The notes under the pieces are model-generated. The model saw nothing but the letters and a program-made list of their open reading frames with translations. It was not told the DNA's origin and ran no database searches. DNA of 38,570 bases from Myxococcales bacterium. GTDB taxonomy: Bacteria; Myxococcota_A; UBA796; GCA-2862545. Shown piece after piece: positions 8,837 through 15,536 of the stretch (position 1 is its first letter; each line of letters opens with the position of its first letter). The DNA is taken from NCBI GenBank assembly GCA_019634415.1, contig JAHQVJ010000106.1:1-38570 (forward strand), written 5' to 3'. A program made the translations under genes and the position numbers.

Positions 8837-9811
8837 GTGAGAGCAGTGGAGTGTGCCGAGAATGGAGCCCCGCAGGTGCTCCGGCTCGTGGACCGGGCCG
8901 TGCCCACCCCTGGCAAGGGGGAGGTCCGGATCGCCATGGAGGCCGCGTCGGTCAACTTCCCCGACGTGCTCATGGTGGCTGGCAAGTACCAGATGCAGCC
9001 GCCGCTACCCTTCGTGCCCGGCATCGAGCTCGCGGGGACCGTGAGTGCGCTGGGCGACGGGGTCACGCAGCTGCAGGTGGGCCAGCGCGTGGTGGGCGGG
9101 ATCCCCTTCGGCGCCTTCGCCGAGCATGTGTGCGCTCCCGCGATGGTGCTCGCCCCCGTGCCCGACGGGGTGTCCAGCGCCGACGCCGCTGCGATGTTCG
9201 TGACCTACGGCACCTCGCTCTATGCGCTGCAGGACCGCGCCTCGCTGGCCAGCGGGGAGACGCTGGTGGTGCTCGGGGCCTCCGGTGGCGTGGGGCTGGC
9301 GGCGGTTCAGCTCGGCAAGGCGATGGGCGCACGCGTGATCGCCTGCGCCTCCAGCGCCGACAAGCTCGCGTTCTGTGCCGAGCACGGAGCCGACGAGGGC
9401 ATCGACTACGGCACCGAGGATCTGAAGAAGCGGATCCGGCAGCTCACGGGCGGCCAAGGTGCCGACGTGGTGTACGACGCCGTAGGTGGGCCTGCTGCCG
9501 AGGCGGCCTTGCGCGCCACGGCCTGGGAGGGCCGCTACCTGGTGGTCGGGTTCGCAGCGGGGGAGATCCCGAAGATCCCGCTGAACCTGGTGCTGCTGCG
9601 CAGCTGTCAGGTGGTGGGCGTGTTCTGGGGCAGCTTCGTGGCGCGCAACCCCGAGCGGCACCAGCAGCTCGTGGAGCAGCTGTTCCAGTGGGTGCAGCAG
9701 GGCCGCATCCGCCCCCACGTGCACGGCACCTACCCATTGGAGGAGGCGGCCACCGCACTGCAGCTGCTGGTGGATCGCCAGGTGCGTGGCAAGGTGTTGC
9801 TGGAGGCCTGA
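8837..9811 (+). CDS. NADPH:quinone oxidoreductase (MDR superfamily)
   Basis: This 324-residue cytosolic enzyme belongs to the zinc-independent quinone oxidoreductase branch of the medium-chain dehydrogenases. The N-terminal GroES-like domain contains ASVNFPDVLMVAGKYQ and FVPGIELAGTVSALGDGV. The Rossmann domain has the NADPH-binding VVLGASGGVGLAAVQLGKA, and GADVVYDAVGG follows. The C terminus reads HGTYPLEEAATALQLL. No structural or catalytic zinc cysteines are seen. The start is the GTG at 8837, preceded by AGGGGGAC. The stop lies 1 base before the cytochrome gene, so the two are co-transcribed and probably translationally coupled. It likely performs two-electron reduction of a quinone or enone; the true substrate is unknown. 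Confidence 0.93.
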   Translation: MRAVECAENGAPQVLRLVDRAVPTPGKGEVRIAMEAASVNFPDVLMVAGKYQMQPPLPFVPGIELAGTVSALGDGVTQLQVGQRVVGGIPFGAFAEHVCAPAMVLAPVPDGVSSADAAAMFVTYGTSLYALQDRASLASGETLVVLGASGGVGLAAVQLGKAMGARVIACASSADKLAFCAEHGADEGIDYGTEDLKKRIRQLTGGQGADVVYDAVGGPAAEAALRATAWEGRYLVVGFAAGEIPKIPLNLVLLRSCQVVGVFWGSFVARNPERHQQLVEQLFQWVQQGRIRPHVHGTYPLEEAATALQLLVDRQVRGKVLLEA

Positions 9812-9812
9812 C

Positions 9813-10145
9813 ATGCTCTGGATGTGGCTGACGGCAGCATGGGCGGACCCTGCGGACGGTGCGGCGGTGTACGCCGAGCACTGCGTGACCTGCCACGGCA
9901 AGCGCGGTCGGGCGACGTTCCCCGGCCTCATGATGGGGGCGGGCTCCTTCGCCTCGGCTCGGTTCTGGCGGGATCGCCCGCGACAGCGGCTGCGGGAGTC
10001 GGTGGTGCAGGGCGGCGAGGCGCTGGGCCTCAGCAAGGCGATGCCTGCCTATGCAGAGCGCCTGACGGCGGCCGAGATCGATGCGGTGTTGGCTTTCGTC
10101 GACACCCTGAGGCCGCGGAGTGTCGCGGACGAGGAGGGCCCGTGA
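9813..10145 (+). CDS. Small secreted class I cytochrome c
   Basis: This is a 110-residue monoheme cytochrome c. A very short signal peptide (MLWMWLTAAWA) is followed by the heme-attachment site CVTCH at residues 24-28. A candidate distal Met ligand lies in KAMPAYAERL. The C-terminal helix LTAAEIDAVLAFVDTLRP is typical of the fold. It should act in the periplasm as an electron carrier. It starts 1 base after the quinone oxidoreductase stop, and its own stop overlaps the start of the next gene (GTGA), so the three form one transcript. Whether the cytosolic oxidoreductase and the periplasmic cytochrome share a pathway is open. Confidence 0.88.
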   Translation: MLWMWLTAAWADPADGAAVYAEHCVTCHGKRGRATFPGLMMGAGSFASARFWRDRPRQRLRESVVQGGEALGLSKAMPAYAERLTAAEIDAVLAFVDTLRPRSVADEEGP

Positions 10146-10732
10146 CCCTGGAGATCCGGCCCTTGGGTGCGCACCCGGAGCACCACGAGGCCGCTGCGCG
10201 CATGCTCATGGAGGCCTTCGCCGATCGCAGCGAGAGCTGGCGTACCTTCGAGGAGGCCACCGAGGAGATCGCCGACGCCCTGGACGACGAGGAGGTCGGC
10301 GGCGCTTGGCTCGCGCTCCTCGATGGCCGGGTGGCTGGCTGGGTGGGTTGCTGGTCGCGCTACGCCGCGGTGTGGGAGCTCCATCCCTTGGCCGTGGCGC
10401 CTTGGGCGCAAGGGCGTGGGGTCGGCACCGCGCTGGTGGCCCACGCCGAGCAGGCCGCGCGCGAAGGCGGGGGCTGCACGCTGGTGCTCGGCTCGGACGA
10501 CGAGGTCGGCACCACCTCGCTGTATGGCCTCGACCTGTACCCCGATCCCCGAGAGGCGCTGGGCACGCTGGTGGCCACCGAGCGGCACCCGCTCGGCTTC
10601 TACCTGTCGTGTGGCTTCGTGGTGTGTGGTGTGACCCCCGATGCCAACGGTCCGGGCAAGCCCGACATCCACCTCTGCAAGCGGCTGTTCACGCCCGAGC
10701 CTGGCGCACTGAAGCCTGTGCCTACTCGCTGA
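10142..10732 (+). CDS. GNAT acetyltransferase resembling aminoglycoside 6'-N-acetyltransferase
   Basis: This 196-residue GNAT protein carries features I associate with the AAC(6')-I family. These are WELHPLAVAPWAQGRGVGTALV (the acetyl-CoA-binding R/QxxGxG/A region), LVLGSDDEVGTTSLYG, HPLGFYLSCGF, and the C-terminal VTPDANGPGKPDIHLCKRL, close to the (N/D)ANGxxKPDIxMAK signature of AAC(6') enzymes. It probably acetylates an amine, possibly an aminoglycoside, using acetyl-CoA; substrate use is not shown. The GTG start at 10142 overlaps the cytochrome stop by 4 bases, indicating translational coupling. It is the last gene of the run and converges on fur, with stops 1 base apart. Confidence 0.85.
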   Translation: MTLEIRPLGAHPEHHEAAARMLMEAFADRSESWRTFEEATEEIADALDDEEVGGAWLALLDGRVAGWVGCWSRYAAVWELHPLAVAPWAQGRGVGTALVAHAEQAAREGGGCTLVLGSDDEVGTTSLYGLDLYPDPREALGTLVATERHPLGFYLSCGFVVCGVTPDANGPGKPDIHLCKRLFTPEPGALKPVPTR

Positions 10733-10733
10733 G

Positions 10734-11183
10734 TCAGCTCTCGGCGGGGCGGTGGGCGCAGGTCTCGTCCAGGCAGGCGCCCACCATCACGTGTCGGTGC
10801 CCCACCATGCGGAAGCCCAGCTGCTTGGCCACCTCCTCCTGGCGACGCTCCAGGGTGTCGTCCTCCATCTCGATCACCCGACCGCACTCCTCGCAGACCA
10901 GGTGATCGTGGTGGTGGCCGGCCGCCTCGTAGACCGTGGAGCGGTCCAGCAGGCGGTGCCGATCCACCAGGCCCGACTCCACCAGCAGCGCCAGGGTGCG
11001 GTGCACGGTGACTGCGCCGATGCTCGGCTCCAGGGCGCGGCAGCGATCCACCAGCTCGCGCGACGTGAGGTGGGCGTCCGTCTCGGAGAACAGCACGCGA
11101 GCGATCAGCGCGCGCTGGTTCGTGATGCGCAGGCCGCGTGCCTCCAGCCAGTGGGAGAAGGAGGTGATCTCGGGATGGGTCAT
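10734..11183 (-). CDS. fur: Fur-family ferric uptake regulator
   Basis: This is a 149-residue metalloregulator. The N-terminal winged helix reads LEARGLRITNQRALIARVLF and GAVTVHRTLALLVESGLV. The dimerisation domain has the hallmark HHHDHLVCEECGRVIEMED, with the His-rich sensory site and a CxxC pair. A second Cys pair near the C terminus is CLDETC, spaced by four residues rather than two. The ATG at 11183 overlaps the hmuV stop (ATGA), making it the distal gene of the heme-uptake operon. The frame is open far upstream through hmuV, but that part is antisense-type noise. The Fur box in front of hmuT suggests that the operon and fur are autorepressed by Fe-Fur. Zur or PerR cannot be excluded from the sequence alone, though the context favours iron. 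Confidence 0.92.
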   Translation of the reverse strand: MTHPEITSFSHWLEARGLRITNQRALIARVLFSETDAHLTSRELVDRCRALEPSIGAVTVHRTLALLVESGLVDRHRLLDRSTVYEAAGHHHDHLVCEECGRVIEMEDDTLERRQEEVAKQLGFRMVGHRHVMVGACLDETCAHRPAES

Positions 11184-11956
11184 GGCAGCGCCTCGTCGAT
11201 GTGGATCAGGACCTGGGGGCGTTCGTGGTCGGGGTGGGGGAGCACATGGGCACACACGCCGAACGCGCGGCGCAGGTTCTCGGTCGTCATCACCTCGGCG
11301 ATGGGGCCCACCGCAAGCGACGAGCCCTCGCGCATCAGCAGCAGGCTGTCCGCCCAGCGTCCGGCCAGGTTCAGATCGTGCAGCACCGCCACGACTGCGA
11401 TGCCGCGCTCCTTCGCCAGCTGTCCCACGATGCGCAGCACCCGATGCTGCTGGGCGAGATCCTGCGCGCTCGTGGGCTCGTCGAGGAGCAGTACACCACC
11501 CTCGGCGCCTTGGAGCTGGGCCAGTACGCGGGCCAGGTGCACCCGCTGGCGCTCGCCCCCCGACAGGGTGTGGATCGGACGCTGCGCGAAACCCTCCAGT
11601 CCGACGGCCTCCAGAGCCGCGTCGGTCGCGTAGCTCGCCTCGTCGCCGTGGGGGTAGCGCCCCAGCGCCACCACCTCGCTGGCCAGCAGCGGGGCGTCCA
11701 GATCGTCGCGCTGCGCCAGCACCGCGCACTGACCCGCGAGCTGCATGCGGCTGTACTGGGTCAGCGGTGTCTCGCCGAGGCGGACCGTGCCCCGCGAGGG
11801 GCGGAGCAGCCCCGAGAGCACGCCGATCAGGGTCGACTTGCCGGCACCGTTCGGCCCCGCGATGGCGCAGATCTCGCCTGCGTGCACACACAGCGACACG
11901 TCGTCCACCAGCCGGTGGCTGCCGATGTCGAAGCCGATGGACTCTGCAGCGATCAC
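11180..11956 (-). CDS. hmuV: Heme/iron ABC transporter ATP-binding protein
   Basis: This is a 258-residue ABC ATPase of the FecE/HmuV type. Visible motifs are Walker A GPNGAGKST, the Q-loop region CAVLAQRDDLDAPLL, the signature LSGGERQRVHLARVLAQL, Walker B VLLLDEPTSAQD and the switch His in AVLHDLNLAGRWAD. It powers the inner-membrane importer formed with the permease encoded just upstream. The GTG start overlaps the hmuU stop by 4 bases, and its stop overlaps fur by 4 bases. The tight overlaps mark a coupled operon. Siderophore or cobalamin import is possible by family, but the binding protein looks like a heme-type HmuT and the operon has a Fur box. Confidence 0.93.
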   Translation of the reverse strand: MIAAESIGFDIGSHRLVDDVSLCVHAGEICAIAGPNGAGKSTLIGVLSGLLRPSRGTVRLGETPLTQYSRMQLAGQCAVLAQRDDLDAPLLASEVVALGRYPHGDEASYATDAALEAVGLEGFAQRPIHTLSGGERQRVHLARVLAQLQGAEGGVLLLDEPTSAQDLAQQHRVLRIVGQLAKERGIAVVAVLHDLNLAGRWADSLLLMREGSSLAVGPIAEVMTTENLRRAFGVCAHVLPHPDHERPQVLIHIDEALP

Positions 11957-12948
11957 GGGCCCCTCCGGCGCAGCAGCCACAGCAGGAACGGGCCGCCCAT
12001 CCCGGTGGTGAGGATGCCCACCGGCAGCTCCACGGGAGCGACCACCGTGCGAGCCGCGAGGTCCGACCCCAGGAGCAGCACCGCACCCAGCAGCGCTGCG
12101 CCCGGGATCACCCAGCCGTGTCTCGGGCCCACCGCCAGGCGCACGAGGTGGGGGGCCACCAGGCCGATGAAGCCGATCAGGCCGCACAGGGCCACCGACG
12201 TGCCGACGGCCAGGGCCGCCAGGCCGATGCAGGCGGCCTTCAGCGGATCGAGGCGAAGCCCCAGGGCGCGTGCGCTCGACTCGCCCAGTAGCAGCACGTC
12301 GAGGCCTCGCGCCAGCCGCAGGCTCAGCAGGGTCGGGATGCCGGCTCCGACGGCCGCGATGGTGACCGTGGACCAGGACGCCGAGCCGAGGCTCCCCAGG
12401 GTCCAGAAGGTGAAGCCGCGCAGCTCGTCGTCGTCTGCCGCGAAGATCAGCATCCCCACGCCCGCGCCGCACAGGGCGTTGACGGCGATGCCCGCGAGCA
12501 GCAGGTGCGTGACCGACAGGTGCCCGTCGCGCTGCGCCAGCCCTGCAGCGAACAGCGTTGCCAGGGCGCCCCCGATGAACGCCGCCACCGGCAGGCCGAA
12601 GCCCTGCGTGGGGAGCCCCAGCACGATGCTCGTGGCGGCTGCCAGGGCCGCTCCGCTCGACACCCCCACCAGGCCCGGATCCGCCAGCGGATTGCGGAAC
12701 AAGCCCTGCAGCAGGGCGCCGGAGCAGGCCAGCGCAGCGCCCACCAGGATCGCCAGCACCACGCGAGGCAGTCGGATGTCGAGCAGCACCGCTCGGTGTA
12801 GGTCCGACAGCTCGCCGCGCACCACGTCGACGGGCGCGATGACCACCGCACCCATGGCGGCGGACGCCACCACGAGCAGGGCCAGGGTGGTGAGTCCGCC
12901 TGCGAGGCCCACGCTCGGGGAGATCCAGCGGTTGGAGGCTTGCCTCAA
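11953..12948 (-). CDS. hmuU: FecCD-family permease of heme/iron ABC transporter
   Basis: This 331-residue polytopic inner-membrane permease has about eight to ten hydrophobic helices. The FecCD/BtuC hallmarks are present: RLPRVVLAILVGAALACSGA, LLQGLFRNPLADPGLVGVSS, LLLLGESSARALGLRLD and LIGFIGLVAPHLVRL. It forms the translocation channel with the ATPase encoded downstream. The proposed start is TTG at 12948, which overlaps the hmuT stop (TTGA) and keeps the N-terminal helix intact. No ATG lies in a suitable position. The 3' end overlaps hmuV by 4 bases. Confidence 0.92.
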   Translation of the reverse strand: MRQASNRWISPSVGLAGGLTTLALLVVASAAMGAVVIAPVDVVRGELSDLHRAVLLDIRLPRVVLAILVGAALACSGALLQGLFRNPLADPGLVGVSSGAALAAATSIVLGLPTQGFGLPVAAFIGGALATLFAAGLAQRDGHLSVTHLLLAGIAVNALCGAGVGMLIFAADDDELRGFTFWTLGSLGSASWSTVTIAAVGAGIPTLLSLRLARGLDVLLLGESSARALGLRLDPLKAACIGLAALAVGTSVALCGLIGFIGLVAPHLVRLAVGPRHGWVIPGAALLGAVLLLGSDLAARTVVAPVELPVGILTTGMGGPFLLWLLRRRGP

Positions 12949-13799
12949 GGCTTCAAGGCATCGGCCAGGGCGGCCACCGCTTCACCGGTACGCGGCCCGA
13001 AGCCGAGCAGCAACAGATCGTCCAGCGAGACGACCCGCTGCCGCTTGCCTGCCTCGGTGAGCGCGACGCCCGGCTGCTGCAGCACGCCCTGCAGGCCCCC
13101 GATCGACGCCAGGCCCCGCTCGGTGAGGAGGATCACGTCGGGGTTGGCCGCGATGATGCCCTCGGCGGTGAGCGGCTTGTAGCCAGTCCAGGTGGTCACC
13201 GCGTTCGTGCCCCCCGCCAGCCGGATCATCTCGCTGCCGGTGGTCTCGCTCCCTGCGACTTGGACCGTGCCCGCCCCTCGGGCGTAGATGAAGAGCACCT
13301 CGGGGCGCTCTCGTCGGGGCTTCACTGCGGCGACCGACTCCTCGATGCTCTCGATCAGCGCCTCTGCACGCTCGGCCTCGTCGAGCAGGCCCCCGAGCAT
13401 GCGCAGGCGCCGAGAAGCCCCGTCGACGGAGCCTTCGTCGGGAAGCAGCGCGACGGGAATCCCAGCGGCGCGGACCTGATCGAGGACCTCGGGGGGGCCG
13501 GCCGCGGTGGTCGCCACGATCAGCTCCGGCCGCATGGCGAGCAGGCCCTCGGACGACAGCTGGCGGAAGTAGCCCACCTTGGGCAGGTGCTGCACCGAGG
13601 GCGGGTAGAGGCTGGTGGCGTCGACGCCGACGATCTGATCGCCTGCCCCCAGGGCGTGCACGCTCTCGGTGACCCCGCCTCCCAGGGTGACCAGCCGAGT
13701 GGTCTCGGTGGCGCTCACCTGCTGGCCCGTGGCGTCCACGACGGTTCCCGCACGGGCCTCCGTCATCACGAGCGAGACCATCACGAAGCACGCGACCAT
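12945..13799 (-). CDS. hmuT: Periplasmic heme/iron-binding protein of ABC transporter
   Basis: This 284-residue class III substrate-binding protein has an N-terminal export signal (MVACFVMVSLVMTEARA). Two lobes are joined by a long helix typical of BtuF/HmuT. The segment KVGYFRQLSSEGLLAMRPELIV matches the heme-ligand loop of HmuT proteins, where the Tyr coordinates heme. VVTLGG-type N-lobe starts and GYKPLTAEGIIAANPDVILL also fit. It should collect heme or another iron complex in the periplasm for HmuUV. The ATG at 13799 lies 27 bases from a 23-bp Fur-box palindrome and is the first gene of hmuTUV-fur. No outer-membrane receptor gene is in the window. Confidence 0.9.
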   Translation of the reverse strand: MVACFVMVSLVMTEARAGTVVDATGQQVSATETTRLVTLGGGVTESVHALGAGDQIVGVDATSLYPPSVQHLPKVGYFRQLSSEGLLAMRPELIVATTAAGPPEVLDQVRAAGIPVALLPDEGSVDGASRRLRMLGGLLDEAERAEALIESIEESVAAVKPRRERPEVLFIYARGAGTVQVAGSETTGSEMIRLAGGTNAVTTWTGYKPLTAEGIIAANPDVILLTERGLASIGGLQGVLQQPGVALTEAGKRQRVVSLDDLLLLGFGPRTGEAVAALADALKP

Positions 13800-13826
13800 G
13801 GCTGCCCTCCAGGGCGAGTCCTCGTA

Positions 13827-13849
13827 TTGAAGATGAATTTCATTTTCAA
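13827..13849 (-). promoter_or_regulatory. Fur box in front of hmuTUV-fur
   Basis: This 23-bp interrupted palindrome has 11-base arms around one central base; the arms match at 10 of 11 positions. Read on the minus strand it begins TTGAAAATGAAATTCA, resembling the classical GATAATGATAATCATTATC Fur site in its AT-rich, 7-1-7-like organisation. It is a striking AT-rich island in GC-rich DNA, 27 bases before hmuT. It matches a second copy at 37938-37960 at 21 of 23 bases. Confidence 0.88.
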
Positions 13850-13908
13850 CTAAAATCGCGACCCCGTGCTGACCTCTGAGCCCATGATCCCGGAGTGTGG
13901 CCCGAAGA

Positions 13909-15414
13909 CTATGGGGGAAGAATCTGAATCAGGTAGGCCGCTCCTGCCCTATCGGCGCCTTCGTCATGAAGGTCCGCACCGACGAGCAGATCGTCGAATC
14001 CATCGGCGTTGACATCTCCCGCGCCAGAAACACTGCGGCCCGCACGATCCTCTGCCTGTTCGCCAATCATGGTGACATCTGCGTCGGCGGCGTCGATCGT
14101 GCCGTGGGTGGGACCGAAGAACAGGTAGGCCGCGCCTGCCAGGGGACCGCCGATACTGCTGGAATCCGCACCGATGAGGAGGTCGTCGAACCCATCGGCG
14201 TTGACATCTCCCGCTCCAGAGATGCTGACTCCAAAGAGGTCCTCCCCCTCTTCTCCGATCAGTTTGGCGTCCGCATCCGCCTCACCAAGGAGACCATCCT
14301 TGGGCCCGAAGAAGAGGTGTGCCCCTTCGATGGGGTCCTTCGAGCGGCACGGTGTGCCCACGAGGAAGTCGTCGAGCCCATCGCCGTTGACATCGCCTGC
14401 ACTCGATATCGGCAGGTTGGGAGTTTCACAGGCGAGCCATTGGAACTGGGCGTCTGCATCTGAGAGACTGAGGGTCCCCAGGACTGGCCCATGGGCAAGG
14501 TAGACACTTCTGACACCATCGTCCGTCGCGCTGATGAGCAGGTCGGCAAGTCCGTCGCCATTCACGTCACCGACGCCCGACACACGGGTGCCCACATAGC
14601 TATGGCCGGCATCGCCAACGATCACGGCGCCAGCATCTTTCGGGCCGATCGTCCCCTTGGCTGGCCCGTAGATCAGGAACGCAACACCGTCGACGTCACT
14701 CAGGGAGCTTCCAGGTGCACCGATGAGAACGTCGTCGAAGCCATCCCCGTCCACATCGCCCACACCTGCGGGCCTCGAGGCGCCGTCCCCGTAGTCCCCG
14801 TGGAACGTGGCGTCGGCGTTGGCGAGACTCAGGGTGCCCTCGACCGGCCCATGAACCAGGTAGGTCGCCCCTGTCCATGATTCCTGCGCATCATGGAAGG
14901 GTGAGCCCACGAGGAGGTCGTCGAATCCGTCCTGATTTACGTCACCTGCACCAGACAGATGAGCCCCTGCCCAGTCGTGGACGTTCTCTCCCAGGAGCTT
15001 GGCGTCCGCATCGGCGAGGTTCACCGTGCCGCTGGTGGGCCCGTAGACCAGGTAGGCCGCTCCTGCTCTCTTGCCGGCCTCGTCGTCGAAGGACGCCCCC
15101 ACGAGTAGGTCGTCGAACCCGTCACGATTCACGTCCCCCACGCCATGAACGCTCTGGCCAACGAAGTTGAGAGGCGCCTCTCCCACGAGCTTCGCGGCCG
15201 CTTCCTCGAGATCCAATCGAATCGGAAGCCGACAGTCACGGCTGCATCCGTCGAAGCCGATCGTGTTGCCATCGTCGCACGCTTCACCGCTCTCCAAGAG
15301 GCCGTTGCCGCAAACTGGAGTGTCGGCCTCGAGGGGCTCCTCGGTTGCGGTGGTTCCAGGACCACCGTCGCAGCCACACAGCCACAGGCTCAAGACCGAC
15401 ATCCGAGCGTTCAT
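13909..15414 (-). CDS. FG-GAP (integrin-alpha-like) beta-propeller lipoprotein with DUF4215 motif
   Basis: This 501-residue surface or periplasmic protein begins with a short signal with a lipobox-like WLCGC. A Cys-rich DUF4215-type motif follows (CGNGLLESGEACDDGNTIG, then DGCSRDC). Seven FG-GAP repeats come next, each carrying a calcium-binding loop such as GDVNRDGFDDLLVGA or GDVDGDGFDDVLIGA, followed by AYLVYGP-type strands. Seven repeats would close a seven-bladed propeller. The start at 15414 is preferred because GAGG lies 6 bases upstream; an ATG two codons earlier has no room for a ribosome site. By eye the gene is less GC-rich than its neighbours, which may reflect its repeat constraints or a different history. 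It probably binds ligands or surfaces; no enzyme motif is seen. Confidence 0.92.
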   Translation of the reverse strand: MNARMSVLSLWLCGCDGGPGTTATEEPLEADTPVCGNGLLESGEACDDGNTIGFDGCSRDCRLPIRLDLEEAAAKLVGEAPLNFVGQSVHGVGDVNRDGFDDLLVGASFDDEAGKRAGAAYLVYGPTSGTVNLADADAKLLGENVHDWAGAHLSGAGDVNQDGFDDLLVGSPFHDAQESWTGATYLVHGPVEGTLSLANADATFHGDYGDGASRPAGVGDVDGDGFDDVLIGAPGSSLSDVDGVAFLIYGPAKGTIGPKDAGAVIVGDAGHSYVGTRVSGVGDVNGDGLADLLISATDDGVRSVYLAHGPVLGTLSLSDADAQFQWLACETPNLPISSAGDVNGDGLDDFLVGTPCRSKDPIEGAHLFFGPKDGLLGEADADAKLIGEEGEDLFGVSISGAGDVNADGFDDLLIGADSSSIGGPLAGAAYLFFGPTHGTIDAADADVTMIGEQAEDRAGRSVSGAGDVNADGFDDLLVGADLHDEGADRAGAAYLIQILPP

Positions 15415-15493
15415 CCGCATCCTCGGGAACCAGGATGGTGCGTCATCGAAACACCCTTGCGACCGCTGGAATCCTAACGGGTTCGCGTGTGGG

Positions 15494-15522
15494 CAGAAAG
15501 CACCGGCAGCGGCTGTCGGTGC
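15494..15522 (-). terminator. Putative intrinsic terminator after the FAAL-ACP operon
   Basis: On the minus strand, 14 bases after the FAAL stop, arms GCACCGACA and TGCCGGTGC can form a 9-bp stem (one G-U pair) with a 5-base loop. The stem is followed by TTTCTG. The T-run is short, so termination efficiency is uncertain, but position and orientation fit the end of the three-gene operon. Confidence 0.5.
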
Positions 15523-15536
15523 GGGCGACACAGCAG

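Noticed and set aside
11184..12086. N-terminal extension of the fur frame
   Set aside because: Overlaps hmuV, which has all ABC motifs; the Fur start at 11183 overlaps the hmuV stop in typical operon fashion.
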